Below, in pieces: positions 26,351 through 33,338 of a stretch of DNA of 64,000 bases. The stretch's first letter is position 1. Every line of letters begins with the position of its first letter. The notes under the pieces are model-generated. The model searched no databases. It had not been told where the DNA came from and was given only the letters and a program-made list of their open reading frames with translations. The DNA is from Brevundimonas sp. UBA7664 (GTDB taxonomy: Bacteria > Pseudomonadota > Alphaproteobacteria > Caulobacterales > Caulobacteraceae). Where the stretch lies: positions 1-64,000 of the forward strand of contig NZ_DLHQ01000056.1 in the NCBI RefSeq assembly GCF_002483305.1, read 5' to 3'. The position numbers were made by a program, and so were the translations under genes.

Positions 26351-27117
26351 TTCTTCGCGCCGCCTGTCTGGCGTCCCTGCTTGCCCTGTCCGCCGTCGAC
26401 ATCGCCCATGGGCAGACGGTCGAGCCCGCGATCTGCGCGACGGACATCGCGCCCGCGGCCACCGTCGAGGTCTCCAGCTTCCAGACGCGCCGGCGTCCGA
26501 TCGAGACCCTGGTCGTCCGGCCGACCGGCCCCGCCAATGGCGCCGCGATCGTCATCCTTCATGGCGCCGGAGGACTGCATTCCGACCTGCCGCGCTACGA
26601 GACCCAGGCCTACCAGCTGGCCTCGCGCGGCTATCACGTGGTCCTGCCGAACTATTACAGCGCCTCCAACCGCAGCTTCCGCGAAAGCCCGCTGATCACG
26701 GAGCGCTGGCGCCAGGTCGCCGACGACGCCGTCGCCTTCGCCGGGGCGCTGCCCGGCGTCTCGCCGGACCGGGTCGGCATCTGGGGCTACTCCCTGGGTG
26801 GCTTTCTGGCAGTGGACAGCACGCTGGAGGACGGCCCCGCGCGGGCCGTCGTCGCCGTGGGCGCGGGCGGTCGGGGCGGGCGGCTGGGCAACGGCCGGCA
26901 TCCGTCGCCGGTCCTGCTGATCGGCGGCGACCAGGACCCCGTCGTACCGATTACCGCGGTGAATGAATGGGCGGACACGCTCCGCGCGCGCGACGTTCCG
27001 GTCTCGGTGGAAGCGCTCGACACGGCCAAGCATTTCTTCGACCCGCCCACCTGGTGTGAGGTGTTCCAGCACACGCGGACCTTCTTCGACCGGCACCTGC
27101 TGCCGGCGGCCAGCTGA
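26347..27117 (+). CDS. Secreted dienelactone-hydrolase-like alpha/beta-hydrolase
   Basis: Exported alpha/beta-hydrolase of 256 residues with a signal peptide ending near DIAHGQ (about residue 23). The catalytic triad is S149 in GYSLGGF, D197 in GGDQDPVVP and H229 in AKHFFD; the oxyanion region is ILHGAGGLH. The Ser nucleophile makes it an esterase-type member rather than a Cys dienelactone hydrolase. It is the middle gene of the transsulfuration operon: ATGA overlap with cbs and 7 bp before the gamma-lyase gene. Why a secreted hydrolase lies here is unclear. The substrate is unknown. Confidence 0.82.
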   Translation: MILRAACLASLLALSAVDIAHGQTVEPAICATDIAPAATVEVSSFQTRRRPIETLVVRPTGPANGAAIVILHGAGGLHSDLPRYETQAYQLASRGYHVVLPNYYSASNRSFRESPLITERWRQVADDAVAFAGALPGVSPDRVGIWGYSLGGFLAVDSTLEDGPARAVVAVGAGGRGGRLGNGRHPSPVLLIGGDQDPVVPITAVNEWADTLRARDVPVSVEALDTAKHFFDPPTWCEVFQHTRTFFDRHLLPAAS

Positions 27118-27124
27118 ACCCGGC

Positions 27125-28288
27125 ATGGCATCGCTGAAGAACAGTCAGGGCTTCTCGACCCGCGCCATCCACGCCGGCCAGCGGCCGGACCCGACCACGG
27201 GCGCGGTCATGACCCCGATCTACGCCACCTCGACCTACGCCCAGGAAAGCCCGGGCGTGAACAAGGGCTATGAATATGCCCGCGGCAAGAACCCGACGCG
27301 CGAGGCGTTCGAGGCCTGTCTGGCGGATCTTGAGGGCGGGACGCACGGTTTCGGCTTCGCCTCGGGCATGGCGGCGACCTCGACGGCGCTGGAGCTGCTG
27401 GATGCCGGATCGCACATCGTCACCGGCGACGACCTGTACGGCGGCTCGTGGCGGCTGTTCGAGCGGGTGCGGCGGCGCTCGATGGGGCTGGACTTCGCCT
27501 ATGTCGACATGGCCGACCTTGCGGCCGTCGAGGCGGCGATCACGCCGAAGACGAAGCTGATCTGGGCCGAGACCCCGACCAATCCGCTGATGAAGCTGGC
27601 CGATATCGCCGGCCTGTCGAAGATCGCCAGGGCCCATGGCCTGCTGCTGATCGTCGACAACACCTTCGCCACCCCGTGGAGCCAGCAGCCGCTGAAGCTG
27701 GGCGCCGATGTGGTCATGCATTCGGCGACCAAATACCTGAACGGCCACTCAGACATCATCGGCGGGGCGTTGGTGACGGCGAACCCGGACCTCGCGAAGG
27801 AGATCAAGTTTCTCCAGAACTCGGTCGGCGGGGTGATGGGGCCGTTCGACGCCTTCCTGGCCAACCGGGGCCTGAAGACGCTGGGCCTGCGCATGAAGGC
27901 GCACAATGAGAACGCCCTGGCCGTGGCGCGCTGGCTGGAGGAGCGGAAGGGGATCGCCAGGGTGATCTATCCCGGCCTGATCAGCCATCCGCAGCACGAC
28001 CTGGCGTCGCGCCAGATGAACGGCCGATACGGCGGCATGGTCACCGCCCTGATCGACGGCGATCTGGAGCGGACCAAACGGGTGCTGGAGCGGGTTCAGG
28101 TCTTTACGCTGGCGGAATCGCTGGGCGGCGTCGAAAGCCTGGTCAACCACCCCGCCATCATGACCCACGCCTCGGTGCCGAAAGAGGTGCGCGAGGCCGG
28201 CGGGGTGACCGAGAACCTGATCCGGCTGTCGGTCGGGGTCGAGGAGGTCGAGGACCTGATCGCGGATCTGGATCAGGCGTTGGCCTGA
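27125..28288 (+). CDS. Cystathionine gamma-lyase / gamma-synthase family PLP enzyme
   Basis: Cys/Met metabolism PLP enzyme of 387 residues. The PLP lysine is K203 in VMHSATKYLNGHSDI. YEYARGKNPTREAFE and FASGMAATSTALELL are family motifs, and SLGGVESLVNHPAIMTHAS is the C-terminal substrate-site motif. The neighbouring beta-synthase argues for gamma-lyase activity (cystathionine to cysteine), but gamma-synthase or homocysteine-forming activities share all of these motifs, so the exact reaction is not certain. ATG 27125 is 7 bp after the hydrolase stop. It ends directly against the convergent gene at 28289. Confidence 0.88.
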   Translation: MASLKNSQGFSTRAIHAGQRPDPTTGAVMTPIYATSTYAQESPGVNKGYEYARGKNPTREAFEACLADLEGGTHGFGFASGMAATSTALELLDAGSHIVTGDDLYGGSWRLFERVRRRSMGLDFAYVDMADLAAVEAAITPKTKLIWAETPTNPLMKLADIAGLSKIARAHGLLLIVDNTFATPWSQQPLKLGADVVMHSATKYLNGHSDIIGGALVTANPDLAKEIKFLQNSVGGVMGPFDAFLANRGLKTLGLRMKAHNENALAVARWLEERKGIARVIYPGLISHPQHDLASRQMNGRYGGMVTALIDGDLERTKRVLERVQVFTLAESLGGVESLVNHPAIMTHASVPKEVREAGGVTENLIRLSVGVEEVEDLIADLDQALA

Positions 28289-28807
28289 TCAGGGGGCGAC
28301 CCGCCAGCCATCCTCGCGCCGGACCCACCGGATGGTATCTTCAGCATCGGTGCGAGGCATTCCGTCAACAGTGACGAGGGCGCGGAGTGAGCCATCGGGC
28401 TTGGGGTGGTAAGTCGAGCAGTATTCGCCCGACCCGATCGCCTCACGCATGCTGTCAGCGACCATGGACCGCGCCGAGGCGAACTGCTCGCCTTCCAGCG
28501 CTACGCCGTTCACTTCGATCGCCTGGACGTGGCCTTCTTCGAAGGCACCCAACGAACACTCGGCGTTGTCCTTGATGTAGACCTCGCTGGTTGCGTACAG
28601 GATCACCAGCGGATCAGTGCTGAGCATGTTCTCGGCGTCGTTAATGATCCGGCCGTCCGGCTCAAACCGGTATGCGCCGATGGCGCGGCAGACCCGCCGT
28701 TCGACATCGGGCGAGTAGCACTGGACCCGTCCGTCGCGGGCGGGAGCAAGGGGGTTCGGATCGGCGGGCGCGGCCATGGCCAGCGCGGCCAGCATCATCG
28801 CAATCAT
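28289..28807 (-). CDS. Exported protein of unknown function
   Basis: A 172-residue protein with a signal peptide (MIAMMLAALAMAAPA). Four cysteines are scattered (VQCYSP, RRVCRA, AECSLG, GEYCSTY), suggesting disulfides in the periplasm. No family is recognised. GAGG lies six bases before the ATG. Its stop codon directly follows the stop of the convergent gamma-lyase gene with no spacer. Confidence 0.7.
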   Translation of the reverse strand: MIAMMLAALAMAAPADPNPLAPARDGRVQCYSPDVERRVCRAIGAYRFEPDGRIINDAENMLSTDPLVILYATSEVYIKDNAECSLGAFEEGHVQAIEVNGVALEGEQFASARSMVADSMREAIGSGEYCSTYHPKPDGSLRALVTVDGMPRTDAEDTIRWVRREDGWRVAP

Positions 28808-28886
28808 GTTCGGCCTCTATCCCCGGCAATCCGCTCTGATCGCCAGTGACGATCCTCGCAGGGCCGGCCGGGGAAGGGAAGGCGGT

Positions 28887-29153
28887 TCAGGCGGCCTTGC
28901 TGTCCGGCAGCGCGGTCTGGTGGCCGGTCGCGGGGACGACCTTCTTCTTGGCCGGAGCGCGGGGCTTCTTGACGGCGGTGGTCGTCTTGTCCGCGGCGCG
29001 TTTGGCGATTTCGTCGTCGATGAGGGGGACCAGTTCGGCGGCGGTGGCCATCTTGGTCGGGGAGCCGCTTTCCGACAGACGGACCGCATTGAGGCGCAGG
29101 GCCTTCAGGTCGGGGTCGGTCATGGTCGGGAGCTTTTCGGCCAGCGGGGTCAT
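28887..29153 (-). CDS. Small basic-tailed protein downstream of cspA-1
   Basis: An 88-residue protein with a helical N-terminal part (LPTMTDPDLKALRLNAVRL, then AAELVPLIDDEIAKRA) and a Lys/Ala/Pro-rich tail (TTAVKKPRAPAKKKVVPA) that resembles histone H1-like nucleic-acid-binding tails. AGGAG is six bases from the ATG at 29153 but abuts another ATG at 29159, so 29153 is preferred. The only space before it holds the intrinsic terminator of cspA-1, so it probably depends on read-through. I do not recognise a named family. Confidence 0.65.
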   Translation of the reverse strand: MTPLAEKLPTMTDPDLKALRLNAVRLSESGSPTKMATAAELVPLIDDEIAKRAADKTTTAVKKPRAPAKKKVVPATGHQTALPDSKAA

Positions 29154-29171
29154 CGGCATCTCCTGGAGTTG

Positions 29172-29209
29172 AAAAACAGTCGGGCCGGCGCCTGTTCGGC
29201 GGCCGGCCC
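29172..29209 (-). terminator. Intrinsic terminator after cspA-1
   Basis: On the minus strand a gggccgg/ccggccc stem (29203-29209 with 29182-29188) is followed by a T-run (AAAAA at 29172-29176 on the plus strand). It lies between the cspA-1 stop and the next gene's ribosome site, only about 6 bp upstream of the latter. Confidence 0.75.
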
Positions 29210-29253
29210 TTCCGTCAGCCGGAGTTAACTCCAGCAGGGTCGCTTGTCGGAAA

Positions 29254-29466
29254 CTATTCGGCGGCCTTGAGGCGACCGGCCGATTCCTTGCCCGAACGCG
29301 AGTCGCGTTCGACTTCGTAGGAAATCTTCTGATTTTCGTTGAGCGTGCCCAGGTCGGACGTTTCAACGGCCGAAGCGTGGACGAACACGTCCTTGCCGCC
29401 GTCGTCAGGGGCGATGAAGCCATAGCCCTTGGTGGAGTTGTACCATTTTACAGTGCCGGTAGCCAT
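29254..29466 (-). CDS. cspA: Cold-shock protein, copy 1
   Basis: A 70-residue single cold-shock domain that binds single-stranded RNA and DNA and melts RNA structure. RNP1 is KGYGFI and RNP2 is VFVHAS; KWYNSTKGYGF is typical of the alphaproteobacterial group. The second copy at 30503-30715 is about 80% identical by eye, differing mainly in VETSDLGTLNENQ versus VEQAGLRGLDENQ. The RBS GGAGGT is 5-6 bases before the ATG. The upstream leader (about 130 nt) is related to that of copy 2. A terminator follows. Confidence 0.94.
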   Translation of the reverse strand: MATGTVKWYNSTKGYGFIAPDDGGKDVFVHASAVETSDLGTLNENQKISYEVERDSRSGKESAGRLKAAE

Positions 29467-29597
29467 TTTGAGACCTCCGTTAGGCGTTGACCGCCGGAAG
29501 AGGTTCCGGATCGGCCTGTCGGGTCTGAATGGGATCGGCTTTGGACCTCGGTGCGCGATGCAAAGGGGCAGCAGCGTTTCGCAGTGAGATCGACGAA
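29467..29597 (-). promoter_or_regulatory. cspA-1 leader related to the cspA-2 leader
   Basis: This leader shares with the one at 30716-30837 the block gcctgtcgggtctgaatgg (plus-strand 29514-29532), a gacctc-gtgcg segment and a gtttcgcag-gag-tcgac segment, besides the RBS region. A 6-bp hairpin ccggaa-gagg-ttccgg is at 29494-29509, where copy 2 has a different stem. Long structured 5' leaders are usual regulators of csp mRNA; the exact transcription start cannot be placed. Confidence 0.6.
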
Positions 29598-29653
29598 GCC
29601 TCAGATGGGCGCTTTGCCCGGCAATAGCAAGCGCAGTGATTCCGGAGGGCGGG

Positions 29654-29681
29654 GGCGGAGCCCGCGAAAGCGAGCTCCGCC
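29654..29681 (-). terminator. Hairpin after the fasciclin gene
   Basis: ggcggagc (29654-29661) pairs with gctccgcc (29674-29681), with an inner cgc-GAAA-gcg. It begins about 10 bp after the fasciclin stop on the minus strand. There is no clear T-run, so its terminator role is uncertain. Confidence 0.4.
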
Positions 29682-29690
29682 GGGCCTTCG

Positions 29691-30293
29691 TCAGTTGGGC
29701 ATGGAGACGGTGTCGGTGACGTGGATCACCCCGTTCGACTGGAACACGTCGGCCTGGGTCACGGTGGCGACGCCGCCCTTTTCGTCCGTGAGGATCACGG
29801 AACCGCCGCGCAGCGAGGCGGTGAGAACGCCGCCCTCAACGGTGGTCAGACGCGCCTGTCCGCCGCCCGCGCGGATCTGCGCCATCAGGTCGGCCGCGCT
29901 GACCCGGCCCGGCACCACGTGATACGTCAGGATCCTGGTCAGGGTCGCCTTGTTCGACGGCTGGACCAGGGTTTCGACCGTCCCCGCGGGCAGTTTGGCG
30001 AAGGCGGCGTTGGTCGGGGCGAAGACGGTGAAGGGGCCGGGGCCCGACAGGGTCTCGACCAGGCCGGCGGCGGTGACGGCGGCGACCAGGGTGGTGTGGT
30101 CGCGCGAGTTCACGGCGTTCTCGACGATCGTGCGGTTCGGATACATGGCCGCGCCGCCGACCATCACAGTGGCCTGGGCTTCAGGGCCGGCGCCCATCGC
30201 GTCCGTGCCGCCCATGGAAGAACAGGCGGCGGTCAGCAGGGCGCTGCCGGCGATGGCGGCGAGAAGGGCGGCGCGGGTGGGGGTCATGGTCAT
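29691..30293 (-). CDS. Fasciclin (FAS1) domain lipoprotein
   Basis: A 200-residue lipoprotein with a lipobox LTAAC near residue 20 and one FAS1 domain. Motifs are TIVENAVNSRDHTTLVAAV, FTVFAPTNAAFAKLPAGTVE (the H1 box) and LTYHVVPGRVSA (the H2/YH box). FAS1 proteins mediate adhesion or protein contacts at the cell surface. AGGAGAG is six bases before the ATG at 30293. It lies between the two cold-shock genes on the same strand but is separated from cspA-2 by a terminator, so it likely has its own promoter. Confidence 0.9.
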   Translation of the reverse strand: MTMTPTRAALLAAIAGSALLTAACSSMGGTDAMGAGPEAQATVMVGGAAMYPNRTIVENAVNSRDHTTLVAAVTAAGLVETLSGPGPFTVFAPTNAAFAKLPAGTVETLVQPSNKATLTRILTYHVVPGRVSAADLMAQIRAGGGQARLTTVEGGVLTASLRGGSVILTDEKGGVATVTQADVFQSNGVIHVTDTVSMPN

Positions 30294-30432
30294 CGAGGTC
30301 TCTCCTGAGCGGCCGTCGTTACGGCTCGGACGGAAGGACGGCGGCGGCCGGGTCCCGGATGCGGCCCTGCGGCCTCTGGCCACGGCCTGCATCCGGGACG
30401 TAGGTTTCGCGTTGCGCGGGCGACCGGACAGC

Positions 30433-30467
30433 AAAACGGCGGCGAAGGCCTTCGCCCTCGCCGCCGT
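30433..30467 (-). terminator. Intrinsic terminator after cspA-2
   Basis: On the minus strand a perfect 10-bp stem acggcggcga/tcgccgccgt (30458-30467 with 30436-30445) is followed by TTTT. It begins 36 bp after the cspA-2 stop codon. Confidence 0.8.
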
Positions 30468-30502
30468 CGAAATCATGCGTCGGTAAGCCCCGACGCGTGA
30501 AC

Positions 30503-30715
30503 TCAGCCTTCGGTCTTCAGCTGACCAGCCGATTCCTTGCCCGAACGCTTGTCGCGCTCGATTTCGTAGGAAACCTTCTGGTTTTCATCGAGGCCGCGCA
30601 GGCCCGCTTGTTCGACGGCCGAGATGTGGACGAACACGTCCTTGCCGCCGTCGTCAGGCTGGATGAAGCCGTAGCCCTTGGTGGAGTTGAACCATTTTAC
30701 AGTGCCGGTAGCCAT
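30503..30715 (-). CDS. cspA: Cold-shock protein, copy 2
   Basis: A 70-residue cold-shock-domain RNA chaperone with KWFNSTKGYGFIQPDDGG (RNP1) and DVFVHISAVE (RNP2). The start region and RBS (GGAGGTCCTGAAA-ATG) are nearly the same as in copy 1, and the upstream 120 nt are homologous, showing a local duplication that included the leader. The fasciclin lipoprotein gene now lies between the two copies. Probably regulated at mRNA level through the leader; whether it is cold-induced cannot be told. Confidence 0.94.
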   Translation of the reverse strand: MATGTVKWFNSTKGYGFIQPDDGGKDVFVHISAVEQAGLRGLDENQKVSYEIERDKRSGKESAGQLKTEG

Positions 30716-30837
30716 TTTCAGGACCTCCGCTAGCGTTGGCCCCAGGGAAAAGCCCCTGCGGCCTGTCGGGTCTGAATGGAGCGGCTAGACCTCAGTGCGA
30801 AAGCAGAGGGTGGCGTTTCGCAGAGAGCTCGACAAAA
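30716..30837 (-). promoter_or_regulatory. cspA-2 leader related to the cspA-1 leader
   Basis: It has the same ordered blocks as the cspA-1 leader, with the 19-nt identity at 30761-30779. At the equivalent hairpin position a different stem, caggg/ccctg (30743-30747 with 30754-30758), is found. The stem sequence differs but pairing is kept. Confidence 0.6.
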
Positions 30838-30897
30838 CGCTTTTGGACTGGCGGCGCGCCAAAATCAAGACAGGCGTCCGGCGTGATTGTGGCCCGG

Positions 30898-31110
30898 CTA
30901 TTCGGCCGCTTCGCCCTCGGGCGCGGCGACATAGTGTTCCTGGCAGAGCTTGCGCAGGGCGGCCGTCAGGGTCGGCCCATACAGGGAATCCTGGATCCGC
31001 TCGAAACCTTCGGCCTGGAGGGCCTGTTTGATCTCGCCGACGGTGCGGCAGCCTCCGCCGCGCGCCAGTTCGTAGGCGCGTTCGAGGGTCGTCGGTCGAT
31101 GGCTGCTCAT
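30898..31110 (-). CDS. Small conserved-looking protein of unknown function
   Basis: A 70-residue protein: RAYELARGGGCRTVGEIKQAL, given here as its two helical pieces RAYELARGGG and VGEIKQALQAEGF, followed by LTAALRKLCQEHY and an acidic tail. The pattern suggests a small helix-turn-helix-like fold, but no named family is recognised. An AGGA lies three bases before the ATG, rather close. It precedes the cspA-2 leader on the same strand. Function unknown. Confidence 0.65.
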   Translation of the reverse strand: MSSHRPTTLERAYELARGGGCRTVGEIKQALQAEGFERIQDSLYGPTLTAALRKLCQEHYVAAPEGEAAE

Positions 31111-31161
31111 TCGTCCTAGATAGGGACCCCGGCGCGAATTGCGAGGGTCCCTGTCGAAGGA

Positions 31162-31860
31162 TCAGAAAGCCAGGCTGATCCCGGCCACCAGACTGTCGGC
31201 ATATTGCTCGCCCGGCACGTCGGCGTCGGTGGCGTAATAGCGCAGGTCGGCGTCGATATTGTTGGTGAGGGCGTAGGTGAAGCCCGCGTTCCAGGCCGTG
31301 TAGTCGAGGCTGTTGTCCTGCTCGCGGCGGCCGATCGCGGCCGTGCCTTCGAGCTTGTTGGTGAAGTCCCAGCCAACACGGGCCTCGACCCAGGTCCAGG
31401 CCTCGGTTCCGCCCATGCCGTCGGGCGAATACTGGAAGCGGACGCGCCCGCTGGCCGGCCCGATCGAGCGTTTGACGTCGGCGGTCAGCTCCCAGGCGGT
31501 ATCGTCGTAGCCGGAGACGGCGTCGATCTGCGACTTGTAGGTGGCGTTCAGGTCAAGGTCGAAGCCCGCGAGCTCGGGCCGCACACCGAAGCCGGCTTCC
31601 AGCTCGAGATCAGACCCGCTGGAGCTCTTGATCGTCTGGAACCCGGCGCCGCCGTAGATCAGGCCGGAAGCGCTCTCCCATTCGGCCTCGCCCCAGACAT
31701 AGGCGTCGCCGTCGGACTTGGACGCGCCCTTGGAGCGGTTGTCCGTGCCGGCGCCGACGGCGAAGGCCCAGCTGCCCGCGGGCGCCTCCTGGGCGGCGGC
31801 CGGAACGGCGAAGGCCAGGAGGGTGGTCGCCGCGACGGCGGTCGTCAGGGTGCGGAGCAT
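31162..31860 (-). CDS. Putative outer-membrane porin, TorF family
   Basis: Predicted beta-barrel of 232 residues with a signal peptide ending at AVPAAAQEA (about residue 24). The barrel has alternating strands such as LIYGGAGFQTIK and YALTNNIDADLRYYAT, and ends in the phenylalanine required for BAM recognition (GISLAF). SWAFAVGAGTDNRSKGASKS is the characteristic N-terminal motif of the TorF group. The substrate is unknown. It is a single gene with its own short upstream region. Confidence 0.83.
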   Translation of the reverse strand: MLRTLTTAVAATTLLAFAVPAAAQEAPAGSWAFAVGAGTDNRSKGASKSDGDAYVWGEAEWESASGLIYGGAGFQTIKSSSGSDLELEAGFGVRPELAGFDLDLNATYKSQIDAVSGYDDTAWELTADVKRSIGPASGRVRFQYSPDGMGGTEAWTWVEARVGWDFTNKLEGTAAIGRREQDNSLDYTAWNAGFTYALTNNIDADLRYYATDADVPGEQYADSLVAGISLAF

Positions 31861-31889
31861 GTGAGTCGCCTCGTTTGAACGAGGGCGGT

Positions 31890-32816
31890 CTAGAGCCGCT
31901 TCTTGTCGAATTTGTCACAGGCTTGCGAATGTTCCTCGTGCAGGCGCGCGACCAGCGCCGCCACGGGCAGGACGTCATGGACCGCGCCCGAGCCCTGGCC
32001 GGCCGACCAGACCGTCTTCCAGGCCTTGGCCTCGTCGGCCATGTCGAGCTTGTGCTCGGGCAGGGATTTCGGGTCGATGCCATTGGCGATCAGCGACGGG
32101 GTCAGGAAATTGGCCGGGATGCCCGAGACGGCGGGGGTGTAGGTGATGTCGGAGGCGCCGGCCTCGACGATCATCTGCTTGTACTCGGCCTGGGCCATCG
32201 ATTCCGTCGTCGAGATGAAGCGGGTGCCCATATAGGCGAAGTCGGCGCCCATCATCAGGGCCGCGGCCACGTCGCCGCCGGTCGACAGGCAGCCGGACAG
32301 GACGATGGTGCCGTCGTAGAAGGAGCGGACCTCCTCGACCAAGGCGAAGGGGTTGACCACGCCGGCGTGGCCGCCGGCGCCGTTGGCGACCAGGATCAGG
32401 CCGTCGACGCCCGCCTCGGCCGCCTTGCGGGCATGCCGGACATTGGCGATGTCGTGGAAGACCACGCCGCCATAGCTGTGCACCGCCTCGACCACGTCAC
32501 GCACCGCGCCGAGCGAGGTGATGATCAGCGGGACCTTCTCCTCGACCGAGACCATCATGTCGGCCATCAGCCGGGGATTGGTCGGGTGGACGATATGGTT
32601 GACGCCGAAGGCGGCGGCGTCCGGGTTCAGGCGACCCTTGATCTCGTGCAGCCACTCCCGATAGCCCTCGGTGGTGCGCTGGTTCAGCGACGGGAAGGTG
32701 CCGATGATCCCGGCGTTGCAGCACTCGACCACCAGGTCCGGCCCGGACACCAGGAACATGGGCGCGGCGATGACCGGCAGCTTCAGACCGTGTTGCAGCG
32801 AAGTCGGAATGGCCAT
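31890..32816 (-). CDS. NAD(P)H-dependent flavin oxidoreductase / nitronate monooxygenase family
   Basis: FMN-binding TIM-barrel enzyme of 308 residues. LPVIAAPMFLVSGPDLVV starts the barrel, GADGLI-like VDGLILVANGAGGHAG contains the phosphate-binding loop and the conserved histidine, and LSGCLSTGGDVAAALMMGADFAYMGTRF forms the FMN phosphate site, given here as parts LSGCLSTGGDVAA and GADFAYMGTRF. It belongs to the 2-nitropropane dioxygenase family, which also includes NADH:quinone reductases, so the physiological substrate is open. It is a probable monocistron. Confidence 0.85.
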   Translation of the reverse strand: MAIPTSLQHGLKLPVIAAPMFLVSGPDLVVECCNAGIIGTFPSLNQRTTEGYREWLHEIKGRLNPDAAAFGVNHIVHPTNPRLMADMMVSVEEKVPLIITSLGAVRDVVEAVHSYGGVVFHDIANVRHARKAAEAGVDGLILVANGAGGHAGVVNPFALVEEVRSFYDGTIVLSGCLSTGGDVAAALMMGADFAYMGTRFISTTESMAQAEYKQMIVEAGASDITYTPAVSGIPANFLTPSLIANGIDPKSLPEHKLDMADEAKAWKTVWSAGQGSGAVHDVLPVAALVARLHEEHSQACDKFDKKRL

Positions 32817-32879
32817 GGCGTGTCCCCGGGTTGTCTTTGGCTACGGATAGCGGGGTGTCGCGGGGGAAGGCAAATCCGA

Positions 32880-33269
32880 TCAGGCGTCCTCGAAGGCCGA
32901 CAAGATCGGGCAGGGGCCCGAGCCCCCCGAAGCGCAGGCGTCGGCGAGCCGTGACAGGGCGTTTCGCGCCGTCTTCAGTTCTGCGATCCGAGCCTCCAGA
33001 GCCACGATGCGCTGCCTCGCCAGGTCCCGCGCGCGGGCACGGTCGTCGGCCGCATCGAGGGCGAGGAGGTCTCCGATCTGGTCGAGGGTGAAGCCGGCGC
33101 CCTGGGCCGAGCGGATGAAGCGCAGGCGTCGCAAGTCTTCCATGGCGTAGCGGCGCACGCCGTCCGCGGCGGCCGGCGTCGGCAGCAGGCCGCGCCGTTG
33201 ATAGTAGCGCACCGTCTCCACCCCCACGCCGCCCGCGAGTGCGAGGCCGCCGATCGTCGATGTCTTCAT
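32880..33269 (-). CDS. MerR-family transcriptional regulator
   Basis: A 129-residue regulator. The N-terminal winged helix is TIGGLALAGGVGVETVRYY (4-22), and RRGLLPTP and YAMEDLRRLRFI are typical. The C-terminal coiled coil (77-108) ends in a loop with C112 and C120 (ACASGGSGPCPIL), the same spacing as the metal-binding cysteines of CueR. The residue aligned to the dimer-partner Cys/Ser (about 76-77) is Asp/Arg, so metal specificity is not predictable. It is divergent from the glutaredoxin-MauE gene and the intervening palindrome is its probable target. Confidence 0.88.
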   Translation of the reverse strand: MKTSTIGGLALAGGVGVETVRYYQRRGLLPTPAAADGVRRYAMEDLRRLRFIRSAQGAGFTLDQIGDLLALDAADDRARARDLARQRIVALEARIAELKTARNALSRLADACASGGSGPCPILSAFEDA

Positions 33270-33272
33270 CGC

Positions 33273-33304
33273 TTGACTCCGTACCATGGTACGGACCTCA
33301 TAAA
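33273..33304 (+). promoter_or_regulatory. MerR-type promoter/operator for the glutaredoxin-MauE gene
   Basis: A ttgact -35 element (33273-33278) is followed by a 19-bp spacer and tcataa at 33298-33303 (or a 20-bp spacer and cataaa). The spacer contains the core of a perfect 18-bp palindrome with centre ccgtaccatggtacgg (33278-33295). Long 19-20 bp spacers occupied by a dyad are the hallmark of MerR-activated promoters. It points to 33339 and lies only 4 bp from the regulator start codon. Confidence 0.8.
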
Positions 33305-33338
33305 GGGTCGCATGTGTTCCACAACAAGGAGAGATGCG

